DNA of 64,000 nt from Nephrocerus scutellatus (GCA_947095585.1 OX352761.1:20475277-20539276), one strand, 5' to 3'. Shown: positions 33,386 to 44,869, counted from the stretch's first letter. A program made the numbers and translations. The notes: generated by a model not told the origin, from the letters alone.

Positions 33386-34651
33386 ATGTCTATTGTTGCT
33401 GGCGATTGTTTCGTTGTACTTTCTCCAAATTCCGAGAAGAAATCAGTGATTTTCGGTCGTAATTCCTTAGTGGCTTCAGGTGAGGCGCAAGAAGTTCTAT
33501 ATTACAAGGCTTCAGCGTCTGCAGCCGATGGAAAGGTTAGTCATAATCTCAAATTAAGTGTTAAGTTTCAGTAAAAATCCATTTACCTTGAAAATGCTTT
33601 TTTTTTTTAAGTGTGATGGTGGCGCAGAAATCGATGACATTGGTAGCAACGCAACGTATGCAATAATCTTGCAAAAATCAGCACCCGCCATTTGGGGCGG
33701 CGATTGTGGTGCCAACGAGAAAAATGTCTGCATTGGAATAACGTGGTCCGATGGAGAACCTGAGAGTGCTTCTGTACGATCGACTGATTTAGTAAGGTGA
33801 GTTCGAACGGGTTGATGGTATTCTTTTCAACTAATTCCCTACCGTCGATAGACTCGCTCTAGCTAGATCAGCAACCGCCGAAGAAGCAGCCAGTCAAATC
33901 GGTTCTATTGTAGCTACACATGGAGATGATAGCTCCAAATTTAGTTTTGTTGCATGTGATCCCGTTGAAGTTTGGTTTATTAGCACTGGTGGCAAATTGT
34001 GGGCTGGCCAACGTATCACAGAAGGATTTAAACGTGCGCCTAACAATGGGCTCGCTGTAACGACAAATATTGATAAATCTAGCGAAAATTTGGGTGACGC
34101 CTTAAAAACCCAGGGCCTTTGGAATGGGGAGGTAAGTTTTTGACCTGACTAATATTGGTAATTAATTATTTTCCATGCAGGGCGACTTGAATTTTGCAAG
34201 CATTTTTGGGTTAGCAACCGACGAAATGGCATGGTCTGGCGACGAACCAACTGGCGACGGTTCCTACACTGTAACCAGTATGTTCGCAACACTACGCTCT
34301 GCAGCAAGCGATTCAACGCGGTCCGCCACTGTCTCAACTCTTTCGGAAAATGAAATTTCATGCCATTGGTTTACTGCAACTCCAAATCCTTGCGAATCTG
34401 TTTTCAAGCCATTTGTCTTTGCACCAAATCCGAAAATTTCTCCTCTTACCCAGGCATTAGATGACTCCCTTACATTGCTGCATAAATTGCACGCACAACG
34501 GAAACCCGAAGCTGTTCAGGATTTAAAAAATCTTGAGGCATCATGCGTCGATGAGGTTAATAATTATTTAAATGAGAATCCAACACCCACTCAGGAGCTG
34601 GACGAACTAATGAAGGATTGCGTTGAAGCCGAAGTTAAATTTTATCGTTAA
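33386..34651 (+). CDS. secernin-like protein (peptidase C69 fold)
   Basis: Four exons: 33386-33535, 33612-33796, 33852-34131 and 34181-34651, with donors GTTAGT, GTGAGT and GTAAGT and AG acceptors, all in phase, giving 361 residues. Introns are 76, 55 and 49 bases. Secernins belong to the N-terminal nucleophile dipeptidase family C69; their cellular role in flies is not established, and vertebrate SCRN1 is linked to exocytosis. Supporting motifs are GDCFVVLSPN at the start (Cys8 the likely nucleophile), VIFGRNS, EAQEVLYYKA, WGGDCGANEKNVCIGI (residues 78-93), DLVRLALARSATAEEA across an intron, and SVFKPFVFAPN near the end. It is somewhat shorter than vertebrate secernins (about 415-425). ATG 33386 is chosen because only a short leader precedes the Cys, as in the family. 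Surrounded by intergenic repeats, with no operon-like neighbour. Confidence 0.9.
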
Positions 34652-36384
34652 TCTGTTAGATTGGAGCAAGTGATTACTTCTGCTTACGCCTTATTAATGT
34701 TGATGCGAATATTTTGTTTACTTTAGATGGCTAACTATTAGTAATTGTTCTTCGTGATATCTATTTTTTTACTGGAGCGTGCATACGAACCTAGCATTTT
34801 TTTACATTCATTAAGTTATTGCTTTTTTTGCTTCTTTATCTTTAATTTGAAAATTGCTCTGATCTCAATATGTTTGCGAAACATTTTGTTTTGTATGGAT
34901 TTTGGTTTTGACCAAAAAAAAATGTTCGCTCGTTATGTTGGAATTTCATAAAATCTTCTTGTAAGTCTTAAGTTTTTTCATTGTAAGAGCACGCTAATAT
35001 TTTTTTTTACATTTTTTAGAAACAATCAGATTTATTGCTGCTTGTGATTAAATCCGAAACTCTAAGTTTACCCGTTCCGAAGAAGTTTTGATATTGATTT
35101 TTCTACTTTGAATATTCGATGGCCATTTTCAATTTAACGGCGTGCTTATGTGATTATGTATTTGACTTTCTTTTAGTTAAACTGCTGCATTTCTTAATTT
35201 ATAAACAATTAAGTATATCCCATTATATCGTACATAATACACATATTTATATAAACATATACATATATTTTCTCATGGCATAGCAATAAGTTAATATCGC
35301 GGCAAATCTAAGAAATAAAAAAAATTGTTTTTTTTTAAACTAAAACGGACAAAGTTGAATACGCAAAAGTTTTCCACTACATACCTCGTGCATTATGAAA
35401 GGATGTAGTATATTTATTTACATTTAAAGCTAAGTGCTTACTTTTGCTATTTAGGCTTATTGTCAGACAAATTTTAAGCACAACTTTCGCTGCTGTTTTC
35501 TTTCAAATTTTATTGTTGATGGAAATATTTTCGAGAACAAACTAAATTTTTTAATACAGAAAGAAATTTTAACATTCCATATACATTATTATATATACTC
35601 GTGCATATATAAAATATTGACTCTTTAAGTACCACGTCAATAAAGAAAATTAATTTAAAAAATACAACAAACCAGACGAACACGCATACATAATTATATA
35701 TAATATATAACCTTCAATTATTATAATATTTAAATTGATCAAAATATAGTTCTTCAGATCCGATAATAAAATTTAAACTGCAAAGCATATGTGTGCTTTT
35801 TATTTTAGTTTTGTAACAGATAGTGGAAAATCTCTGAGTTGCGGAGCTAATAAAATTCTATTACGGGAACGCACTTAACCAATGCAAGTTTGGAAGAAGA
35901 CATCAACTGGATATGAAATTCAGATTTTCCTTTTTTGGGAAAGAAAGACTGGTGGAGGTTTTATCGAACTTCTACATGGCAGAATAGATTTTTTTTGTTT
36001 TTTGGAATGAAAGACTGGGTCTGACCACAGGTCTGTTTCGTCCAAATTCGTGGGGACAGATGAATAGTTGGTTGGTAGTATGGGTGCCTTGTTTACAGTA
36101 AATATTTATTACATTTCATAGTACTACAACTATGTAGTTTATGAGCAAACTAACGAGCATTTTTCATTTAATTATATAGTGTAAGCAAAGATAGAGGTTG
36201 ATTTAAAAAAGTTAATTTTGATTTAAAAAACTTTAATTTAAGATAGCTACTTTGATGTTGTAGTTACAAGGTTTTTTCGCTTCAATCTCTGATACACAGC
36301 TGCTTGATTGAGTTTTCATGCCTCCTCATTTACGTGTTGGGTAAGTCTTCTTTGATGTTTTACTTACTTCCTATGATGACAGCT
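34652..36384. other. secernin 3' UTR and AT-rich intergenic sequence
   Basis: Very AT-rich. Open frames are short and unrecognised. No repeat was linked to other sites. Confidence 0.45.
35314..35319 (+). promoter_or_regulatory. candidate polyadenylation signal of the secernin gene
   Basis: First AATAAA I find downstream of the stop codon at 34651, about 660 bases away. A non-canonical nearer signal cannot be excluded. Confidence 0.4.
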
Positions 36385-37965
36385 GCGTCCTTAAAACCAG
36401 TTTGTGTAAACGTAAGGTTCCCTGGTGGAACGACCATCTGACTAAACTTAGGAAGAAAGTTAGAAGTCTCTTCAACGCTGCTAAAGGCACGAAGAGTTGG
36501 TAATACAGGTTCGCCCTTACAGAGTACAACTCTGTACTAAGACGATCTCAACGTTCCACGTGCGAAAACATTGTTGAAATGCCAGTAGCGGCACAAATCC
36601 ATAAGGCATTAGTTAAGGATCAGAAAAACTGTAAAGGTTTATTAAAAAAAGCCCAATGGCACCTATACGTCGGACCGTGAGGATACAATCAGAACCCTAC
36701 TTTCAAGTTCATTTCCCAAGTTCGTCTTCTCGTGTACCATTCACGTACCTGACCACATCTGACCAAAGGGTCTGTATTACTAGTAGGGTAAAAGTTTATC
36801 CGGTAATATCTTCAGTCCGGATAAGGTTAAATGGGCAGTAGGCTCTTTCAAACCTTTCAAAGTTTCAGGTAGTGATGGGGTCTTTCCGGTTCTTCTACAG
36901 AAGGCAATCGATCTCATCCTACTTGGCATGCTTGCTTTATTTAGAGCCAGCTACAGCTTGGGGTACATTCCTACTGTTTGGAGACAGGTAAATGTGATAT
37001 TTATCCTCGAAAAGGGACAGGTGCAGGAGTTTTCGGGCCCAGAACCACAATATGAATACCCCTAAGAAAATCCTCAACCGTTGTCCAGGAAGAAACAACA
37101 GCCATAGAAGCCTGCACGATCGAATGCATTAAAAGAAGATTTCAAAGAACCGTGATCTACATGATCTCCGACTGCCAGGCCGCGTTGCTAGCATTAAAAG
37201 GCTCTGTAAAATAACGTGGAGCTGTAACTGCCACTTAAACGAACGGGCTAGAACCAACAACATCATCCTAATGTGGTCTCCCGGCCATTCATATATCGAA
37301 GGGGACGAGGAAACTGATCTCTGTTCAAGAGAAAGTGCAGAAGGAATTTTCACCGGCCCGAACCAAGCCTGGCCTATTCGACAAGCCACCTAAAGAACAA
37401 AATAAATGAGTGGGTTAATATCGCAATCCAAGTAGAATGGGAATCATCAATTGGGATGAGACAAACCAAAAAGCTTCTTAAATACAACATAAAAGACGTA
37501 AACAAGGCAGTTAAATTAAACCGCCATGCACTCAGATCTTTTGTCTGGCATATGACTGGACACCGCCCGTTTAACGGCCACTTAATAATCGTGAGGAATG
37601 TGATATATTGTAAATTACATTTCTCCGATTTTAATTCTTAATTATAATAAAGGGCTTAGCCCACCTTATTGACGTGGTGCAAGTCATTCAGGGAGTATTC
37701 CCTTGGCAATAAGTCCCAAACGGATCGCTGGCACTTCTGCAACGGGGCTAAAGAAACGTCAGACCACATACTTTTCATATGCGATGCCATAACCAGGAAG
37801 AGATTTCAATACCTCCAGGCTCACACAATTTCATGTATAATGTCAAATTGATCGACCTGGCAGATATGATGGCTTCAATAAAAGAACTAAGCCACCACAT
37901 ATTGTGATAAATATCTGGGATGCACAATAGATCTTGAGGTCGCAGTGCACAAGGCTTCTCAGCCC
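36385..37965 (+). mobile_element. R1-like LINE (family E) with internal deletion
   Basis: Begins with the post-endonuclease linker (KVPWWNDHLTKLRKKV, ALTEYNSVLRRSQR; 36415-36555), then the start of the RT (GSDGVFPVLLQKAIDL and GYIPTVWRQVNVIFI; 36873-37005). At about 37015 it jumps straight into RNase H (GAGVFGPE-like, then IMWSPGHSYIEGDEETDL near 37265-37320). A zinc-knuckle tail (WHFCNGAKETSDHILFICDA) follows at 37730-37790. Most of the RT is therefore missing. Stops are scattered. Confidence 0.8.
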
Positions 37966-37974
37966 GCCAATAAT

Positions 37975-39478
37975 AATAATCCCCAAACCAGTCAAAAAGA
38001 GCTGCCTAAATCATACAGACCTATATATTTAACATCATTTGTCCTCAAAACTATGTAAAGACTTATTGATGCTCATATTAAAGGCCGCTTAGAAATGTCT
38101 ACCCCTCTGCACTCAAGTCAGTTTGCGTACAGGAAAGGCAAAAGGGCAGAAGGTGACTATATTGTAAATAAGATAGGAGGAACTTTTCGTTCCAAGGAGG
38201 GGTGGCCTTGTGTGCCTTCCTCGAAATTGAGGGCGCTTTTGATAACACTAGCTAAGACTCTATTGGAAGACCAATCATTGGATGCTTGAAAGTCGAGATA
38301 TTATATTGGTGCCTTGTGGGACAGTAGACGCCTCTCCGGCAGAACTAGCTGACCAAATCCTAAAATGTTACTTTGGATGTATACAGTGATACCTATTATC
38401 ACGCACGCGGCCATCTTTCGGTGGCCGAAAGTTCTTGACAACGGCAACTAAGCTTCAAAAGCTACAAATAAATGCCTGTCTAGGTACAACGGGTGCCATG
38501 CGCAACTGCCCTACGACTGCATTAGAAGCTTTTGTAGTGCTTTCACTCTTGCATTTCTTACGGCTGCTAGATGCGCTATTAAGCTGCAACTAGAATACAG
38601 GTACAAACCGGGTGACTATGTGGGTCACCTGAAAATTCTTGACTCAATTCCTTAAAGAGTCATGTTCTACACTATCGCCGAAATTATGGTCAGGGAGCAC
38701 TGCTTCGGAAGGAAATTTGAGGTAGAAATATTGAACCAGGTAAACTGGTGCAATGGTGTTGCGGCACTGGACGCTAAAGGTCTGGTCTGTTTCACAGATG
38801 GATCGAAGATGGAAACTGGAGTTGGAGCTGGTGTCTTTGGACCCAACACCAAAGTCTCGATACCAATACCAGGCCATTGATATCTGCGCCAGAATTAACC
38901 TTAGTAGAGGAATGAAGGGCGCTATATTATATATCGTTTTAGATAGTCCGGCAGCACTTAGAGCGCTGTAGTCCAATTTGATGAACTCGATATCAGTCAA
39001 AAACTGTTACGATGCACTGCCAAATTCTGGCCAGACACAGGACGCAGGAACGAATCTGCAGATGAACTAGCTAGGACTGGCTCGGAATCTGCGTTCACAG
39101 GACCACCACTACTGTGGTGTCAACTAAGCTGCCGACACAGCACTGATAATTTGTTGGGAACACAAACTTCGTCTGGCCCACTGGTAAAGTGTCCCGGAGC
39201 TTAGGCAGCCTAAACAAAACTATTGTGGGCTCAGAGACAGAATGTGGGTTCTGCTCGGAAAATGAAGAGTCATTCGAACACATTATCTGTGTATGCCCAG
39301 CATTACTTTGGTCGAGGAAATATGCTCGACGGCGGAGTTGAGAAATTTCCCCACTAAGGATGTATTATCGTTCATTAGGGATGTGGCAATAAATCTTTCA
39401 GGTCGCAGTGTCTGCCATATATGCAAAAAAAAAGTAATTTTCTGGGCTTTCGCGATGCTGCCGATGGAATCTCGGTGA
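37975..39478 (+). mobile_element. second R1-like LINE fragment (family E)
   Basis: RT start SYRPIYLTSFVLKTM and SQFAYRKGKRAEG (38010-38145), post-RT LQKLQINACLGTTGAMRN and ALEAFVVLSLLHF (38455-38560), RNase H VCFTDGSKMETGVGAGVFGP (38787-38846), DELARTGS and the final Cys/His tail (CGFCSENEESFEHIICVCPA, 39248-39300). It lies head-to-tail with the 36385-37965 copy. The RT centre is missing or unrecognisable. Confidence 0.8.
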
Positions 39479-39489
39479 CGATAGACATT

Positions 39490-40480
39490 TCTAACGAACG
39501 AACTTACGATGTTTCTTAAAACCTTATTTTGGAATCTTTGAATACATTCAATGAGACTGCGTCTAAAACATCCCTAAAGTTGACTACAATAAGTCCATTT
39601 GATTACTTGATTGTAAAGCAAAAGCTTATTTTGGACAGATAGTAATCGTTTCTTGAAATTTTTTACTAGATTCCTCTTCGTTGCCAGAAGTTACGTGTCA
39701 TCAGCAAACATAGCTATCGTACTATAGTAGCTGTAACTGGTAGATCACTAATATATAAAAAATGGTAGAAAATCGGTGCCAAAATACTTCCTGTTTTGAA
39801 TTTCTTAACTTAAGAATATATTCTTTCATATTTGACTCATATTTGATCCAGGGTAGAGTGCTTATCCCTGAATCCAAATTGATGGGATGGAATAAGTTTC
39901 TTAGATTCAATAATAGGTTTTAGTCTTTTTAAAATTACCTTTTTGTACAATAAGGCAATAGGGATATTGGCCTGTACGATGATACTTCATGAGGATACAT
40001 TCCCGGCATCTGCATCATGATTACTTCCGATATTTTCCAATAACAAAGAACATATCTAAGACGAATACAGTAGGGTAAGCTTTTTTAGTGCTTTGGATGG
40101 AAGCTGTCTTAGTAACTCAGCTATTAAATATAAGGTCTAGGTCCAGGTGCTTTTTTCATTTTATATTTTTTTTTAAATTTTATTTGTCAGTTCATTTTCC
40201 GTAAGGTAGGGAATTCCATCAGTCGTCTCACAGGAACTTGATGGGTTATTAAGTGCGGGCCACTCGTTTGGCGGGAAAGTGTTCTTAAGATTTTCAGCGA
40301 GTAACTCTACTTTGCTTAGCCCAGGTTCGATCTGCTTTTCTAAATGGTGGTATATGCTTAATTGGCCTTTTCAGATATGTGGTTGCTTTCCATAATGAGT
40401 AGTCAGCCGATTTATCGGTTGATAAGATATCTTTTTGTTTGCTGTTTGAAGTCGTGCAGTTTCTGTTGTAATATTTTAGT
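39490..40480 (-). mobile_element. Jockey-type LINE RT fragment
   Basis: From right to left: LKNTFPPNEWPALNNPS (near 40250), IPIALLYKKVILKRLKPII and HQFGFR(D)KHSTLDQI-like sequence (39960-39840), STIAMFADDT (39725-39696, catalytic box intact) and then ECIQRFQNKVLRNIVSS (39560-39505). The segment between the catalytic box and the C-terminal block is deleted. Opposite in orientation to its neighbours. Confidence 0.75.
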
Positions 40481-41060
40481 GATTTTAACTCGGCGACCGA
40501 CTCTAGACGCAAAACTTAAGTGGAAGTCACACGTTAAAAAGAAGCGCGACGAGCTCGAAATCAGGCTCAGAACTCAGATGTATGGGCTTATCGGATTTTC
40601 GAAACGAAGCGTATGTTACAAACTGGTCCTATATAAACAAGTGCTAAAACCCTCTTGGACATACGGTATACTTTGGTTGTACCAAACCAAGCAATATATC
40701 AATATTGCAAACATTTCAAAACAAAACACTAAGAGCAATCGTAAATGCTCCATGGTACATAAGGAATAGTGATATTCACAGAGATCTAGGAATTGCTACT
40801 GTGAGTGACAAGGTAACAAACTTTGCTCGCAAACTTCGCTCCCGTCTTCAAGTGCATTGCAACCATGAACTTTGGATGAGACGGAACTTGTACGCCGACA
40901 TCAAAGAACAAGACTTTTCGATCTACGACAGTAAGGGAAAACCGCATATTATGAAGGTTTTATTAGGTGTCATCGCTGGAAGTCAGCCTACCTAACACAA
41001 TAAACTACAGAAGCGTAAACTACTTGTTAAGGAAACTTAGTCGTAGTAGTACTTAGTAGT
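40481..41060 (+). mobile_element. Jockey-type LINE RT C-terminal fragment
   Basis: LDAKLKWKSHVKKKRDELEI, LYKQVLKPSWTYGILW, QNKTLRAIVNAPWYIRNSDI and IHRDLGIATVSDKV (40505-40825) reproduce the RT C-terminal region of Jockey-clade elements. One frameshift is near 40700. Head-to-head with the fragment at 39490-40480. Confidence 0.8.
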
Positions 41061-41079
41061 ATCTTTAGAAGATTCCTGC

Positions 41080-41415
41080 ACTTCCAGGCGCATCCGAAAA
41101 AATTTTTTCACACTTCTAGTTGGCTTCGCCATTCAGGCTTAACAACACCACAACGAAGGGATGTTGAGTTACTGGCCGATGAGTCTATGTCCAGAAACTG
41201 AGACAAAATACTTCAATGTCCCAAAGGAAGTAAAAATGTTTGGTCACTCGTGAAAGGAATTAAAAATACTGCCTCGTCTTCAATTCCAACGCTCAATCAC
41301 AATGGCATTCCAACTCTGCCAGCTCTATAGACAAGGCTAATCTGCTTGCTTCACATTTCGCAGCTAGTTCCAAGCTACAAGTTAGAGCTGACAACTTGAA
41401 TGTAGATAATTATAA
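41080..41415 (+). mobile_element. LINE family A fragment, endonuclease joined to linker
   Basis: HTSSWLRHSGLTTPQRRDVE (41108-41165; endonuclease) is followed almost at once by VWSLVKGIKNTASSSIPTLN (41240-41300; linker). About 500 bases that separate these in the 18-20.9 kb copy are missing. Confidence 0.7.
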
Positions 41416-41424
41416 ACGAGCGTT

Positions 41425-41655
41425 GGAATCGACGATGAGGCTGTATTATTGATTCTTTTTTTAATGAATGACCAAACATTTTTACTAACTTTGGGACATT
41501 GTAGTATTTTTCGCCTCAATTTTTGGTCGTAGCCGAATTTGACTCGCCTAAGATGGGCATTGCAACAATTTCTGGTTCGTTTAAATTTATTTGGTTTTCC
41601 TCAGTAGGGTTTACTTTGTGAAACCAAAAGCACACCTCTAATCTTACGTCGTGTT
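41425..41655 (-). mobile_element. LINE family A linker fragment, inverted
   Basis: Matches the linker portion at about 19800-20020 in the same (minus) reading direction, so it is inverted relative to the fragment at 41080-41415. Confidence 0.6.
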
Positions 41656-41659
41656 TTTT

Positions 41660-41800
41660 TTAAATCTGGCGCAGATTGATTTTTTGGCTTTCAAGTTGTT
41701 CGTTTTTTCCAAAAAACCAATCTACGGTAGATCGGATTACCTCTCTAACAGATCTTGATATTTTGGGAGATTTACCCCTCTTTTCATTAACTGCAACAAA
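41660..41800 (-). repeat. dispersed repeat Q, short inverted copy
   Basis: Reverse complement of the 3' half of repeat Q at 28686-28935 and 54063-54320 (GGGAGATTTACCCCTCTTTT, GGCTTTCAAGTTGTTCG, AAATCTGGCGCAGATTGA). Confidence 0.75.
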
Positions 41801-42263
41801 ACAATGTAAACAAAAGATTATCGGCTTTCATGTTCGTTTTTTCGAGAAAAAATCTGAGCTCAAGCGCAGATTTCTAAAACAAAAAAAAATACTACATTAT
41901 AAGTTTCTTTACAGCTCGAGTCATACCATCCATTTTCCTTTGGCTTGACAGACTTATTACTGAAAGTAAGGTACCAGTTAAGGCGAGTTAATGCTAGAAG
42001 AGGTGGACTATGAACTGCTCCATACACATAGAAGAGTACAAGCGCTCTGTTTTTAAATTCCCTCTGAAATTACGCATCAAAACATTTTCATCGCAAATTA
42101 CCGTTATGTAGGACAAAGTGAACAAATAAACAATAATAACAATGACTTTAATATTTAATTTCGCCTTTCGACGAATGTCAAAAGAATGTCAAAGTTTTGT
42201 GCAAAAAAAACTATCGCAACAGTTACCACTCACTGTGCCATCTATTCTTAAAGGTCCTTCGGA

Positions 42264-42951
42264 ATGTCTTGGATGCATTGTAACAAGTGCTTTGCGCAAA
42301 GCAATTTGACTCGCAGTCTGGTAGTATACCTCTATTTGGGTCAATGTGGTCATGTCTTGTGCAGCTCCTGCTTGTCGGAAGAATGTGCCATTTGTAAAAA
42401 ACGCTTAAAAGCAACACAAATTTGTAATTCGACTCCCGAAAATATGGCAATGTACTTTGAGGATCCAATTAGGCTGTGTGTCCGAGTTCAGAAAGTGTAT
42501 AAATTCCAATTAGAGCAACGGTCCCGTCTTGCTAGACATAATGTGAACACTTTTCCACCGGCATTGAAAAAAAATCACACTGAAACCCGTGCTATGATAA
42601 GGCTGCAAGAGAAATTAGCCAATACCGTGCAAAAGGAATACCATCGAGGCGAGAAGATGCAAAAATACATTCTCTACCATGACCAACAGGAGCAAACGAC
42701 AACAGGAATTCACAGACAGCGAGGTATGGGACCTTCACATAGAGGAACCAGACGGTTGTCATGTTTACCTTCTGGGCAAACGAGATTCCAGCGAGATGTG
42801 AAGACACCAACAATAAGTTTGACTGATTCGTCGTCTCGTAGTAAGTTGAAAGCCTTTTTAGGTGCCTGCCGCTTTAGTTTAACTTTTTAAATTCATTTCA
42901 GCTCATAGCAGCAGTTCCAAAAAATCAATCTTTAGTGCGAAAAAAAGATAA
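42264..42951 (+). CDS. RING-finger protein of the Zip3/RNF212 (Vilya/Narya/Nenya) type
   Basis: Two exons: 42264-42840 (donor GTAAGT) and 42902-42951 (acceptor TTTCAG), 208 residues. The RING runs from Cys6 to Cys44 with spacing C-x2-C-x18-C-x-H-x2-C-x2-C-x4-C-x2-C (HCNKCF; GQCGHVLCSSC; CAICKKR). An N-terminal RING with this spacing, a helical segment (residues about 75-95 and 105-135) and a Ser/Lys-rich tail (SSSRTHSSSSKKS across the splice) characterise the Zip3/RNF212 family. Members promote meiotic crossover formation at recombination sites as SUMO or ubiquitin ligases. Meiotic function is inferred from the family only. Without the splice the first exon would read through an unrelated tail and stop at 42890. 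ATG 42264 gives the short leader before the first Cys typical of the family. Confidence 0.8.
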
Positions 42952-42999
42952 ATGGCCATGTAGAAAATTGAGAAACCTTTTTTTTGGGTTTTGAATTTT

Positions 43000-43005
43000 A
43001 ATAAA
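43000..43005 (+). promoter_or_regulatory. polyadenylation signal of the RING gene
   Basis: AATAAA 49 bases after the TAA stop of the two-exon model. The short, compact 3' end leaves about 60 bases to the convergent tRNA gene. Confidence 0.6.
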
Positions 43006-43054
43006 GAATTACAAAAAGTACTGCCTATGTTAAAAAATAATATCCGTTGAGTGG

Positions 43055-43060
43055 AAAAAA
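43055..43060 (-). terminator. RNA polymerase III terminator of tRNA-Leu
   Basis: Six T residues on the minus strand, five bases after the discriminator base of the tRNA. Confidence 0.75.
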
Positions 43061-43065
43061 TTTTT

Positions 43066-43183
43066 TGTCAGAAGTGGGATTCGAACCCACGCCCTCAGAG
43101 AGGACCAGAACGCTCAGTTAACCCCCATATGAAGGCAAGATTGCTCTTGAGTCTGGCGCCTTAGACCGCTCGGCCATCCTGAC
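43066..43183 (-). tRNA. tRNA-Leu (CAA) with 35-base intron
   Basis: The acceptor stem GTCAGGA pairs with TTCTGAC, followed by discriminator A at 43066. The A box (TGGCCGAGCGG) and B box (GGTTCGAATCC) are canonical. The anticodon stem CCAGA/TCTGG encloses loop C-T-CAA-G-T, anticodon CAA. Exons are 43183-43146 and 43110-43066; the intron 43145-43111 begins right after the purine at position 37, the standard place. A long variable arm confirms a class II tRNA. Intact and probably functional; transcribed toward the RING gene. Confidence 0.95.
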
Positions 43184-43393
43184 ATATAGTTTGAACGGGC
43201 AAAATAACAATTAAGGGCACTCTCTCAATGGTAAAACTTAAGGCGAAGTGCTTCCATCGTAATAGTATAGTATATTTATTTGCTATAATAAAATATTATA
43301 CTAACAACTTCGCGTTTTCATCGTCATAGTATAATGTATAATACTATTTTACTTTTATATGATGACGGTGGAGAGACGGTCTTACAAGATTAT

Positions 43394-43522
43394 AGCTGTA
43401 TTTTATTTGAATTCGCATTGGGAATTACAACAACAATTGCACTGTCGAAACTGTTGAAAACCTGCTGTTTGGCTGGTTTTGACATTCGAATTCGTATTCG
43501 GATTCCAAATAAAAATACAGCT
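43394..43522 (+). mobile_element. MITE-1 copy, 129 bp, TAT target duplication
   Basis: Ends AGCTGTATTTTATTTG and (inverse) AGCTGTATTTTTATTTG. Flanked by TAT on both sides. The internal part (ACAACAACAATTGCACTG, AACCTGCTGTTTGGCTGG) is shared with copies at 48328 and 49931. Confidence 0.85.
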
Positions 43523-43970
43523 TATATGGATTTTGGGTTTGGCAAAAACCTAATTTCTGGTCTGCTCGTTCTGTCTTAAGCCTATATGACACTACATTTT
43601 TTTTTCATTTTATTTTCAGTATCTTACGGATGTCAAAATTAAGCTGCCAGCGGTTGAAAAATTTAATCTGTACATTCTCAATGTATTTTTAATATACACT
43701 GGGGTCCCGATTTGCGTCGTAGAATGGTTCCAAAAATTGTAGACGCAAAACGAAACACTTTTTCTCATATTTTCCTATACAAACTAACCCAAATATATTT
43801 TGTGACACAAATCGAAAGAAATTTTCCCACACTATTCAATACTTTTGACAGTAGATTGGTTCCAAAGATGAAAAATTTATATTTTTCTATTTTATTATAA
43901 ACTTATTTAATTTGACTAAATATTTTATTTCAATACATGTATGTACATATTTACATTACATGGTCTCAAG
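43523..43970. other. unassigned stretch
   Basis: Contains a motif AGAATGGTTCCAAAAAT recurring loosely at 43855-43870. No gene recognised. Confidence 0.4.
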
Positions 43971-44262
43971 GAAAATAATATTCGGGGCGAAAGACCATTG
44001 CGGTCCATGACCTAGCTTCTCGCGACTATTTGTGTTGCGCATGTAGTATATTTTTGGACACCTATGGAAGGGACCTACAATTTAAAGCCCTATCCGAACG
44101 GTAAATTGAGAAGCTTTCCATGACAAATTATTACTCTCGGAACGTTTGTCATCCATACTCGAGAAGTGGGACACAGTGAAAAATACTTTTGGTGTTACTG
44201 GGATTCGAACGACGAACCTCCTGCTCAGTAGCCATGTACGTTTCCACTGAGCCACGGCGCCC
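43971..44262 (-). mobile_element. tRNA-derived SINE, full-length with 13-bp target duplication
   Basis: Same 292-base length and structure as 12099-12390, inverted. Head GGGCGCCGTGGCTCAGTGG with B box GTTCGAATCCC, tail (ATT)n. Flanking ACATGGTCTCAAG (43958-43970) and ACATGGTCTCGAG (44263-44275) differ at one base. The tRNA-like head can be mistaken for a tRNA gene. Confidence 0.9.
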
Positions 44263-44339
44263 ACATGGTCTCGAGTAGGGGTTAAAAAATAAAATTATAA
44301 GGAACATAAATTAACTTTTTTTTTTGTTAACATTTAATT

Positions 44340-44775
44340 TAACAGTTTTCATTTTTCACAAAAGCCGAGAATTTTTACAAAAAGCGTTGTCCATAGGATT
44401 AAACATGTGTGTATAAAAATTGAAGAAAATCTGGTAAATTTTTAAAATTTTAATCGGACTTTCCGACACCGGAGTTTTCACGCCAAAATTTTTACACAAA
44501 GTGTTGTCCAACGGTATCTCCGTTGCGTTGCGTATAAAATTTGAAGAAAATCGGTTATTTTTTTTATAAAATATTTATTTTTGCACCCGACCCCGGGGCC
44601 TGACCACTTTCAAATTTTTACAAAATTGTTTTCCGTCGGAGATACACTCGCGTATTAAATTTTAAGACAATCGGCAATTTTTTTACAAAATTTGTATGGG
44701 AGCCCCCCGACCCCAATCACTAACAAAGTTTTACAAAAAGTGTTGTCCATCGGAGATAGACATGCATATACTTTT
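44340..44775 (+). repeat. tandem repeat, unit 116-123 bp, about four units
   Basis: The block TTTTTACA(A/C)AAAG(C/T)GTTGTCCA, followed by GTATAAAATTTGAAGAAAAT and CGGTTATTTTTTT, recurs with landmarks at about 44386, 44503, 44626 and 44742. Each later unit also carries C-CCGACCCC. Confidence 0.8.
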
Positions 44776-44869
44776 ATTACTTTTACATCGATACACGCCA
44801 CACAGTCCTTTATTAATTGGTATTAATCGCCAAAATATCGCATTTTTTTAAGTATTTTCTTTTTTCCAC

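Noticed and set aside
44200..44266. tRNA-like sequence on the minus strand with good A and B boxes
   Set aside because: It is the head of a 292-bp SINE with target duplications; the acceptor stem does not pair and the sequence continues into the SINE body.
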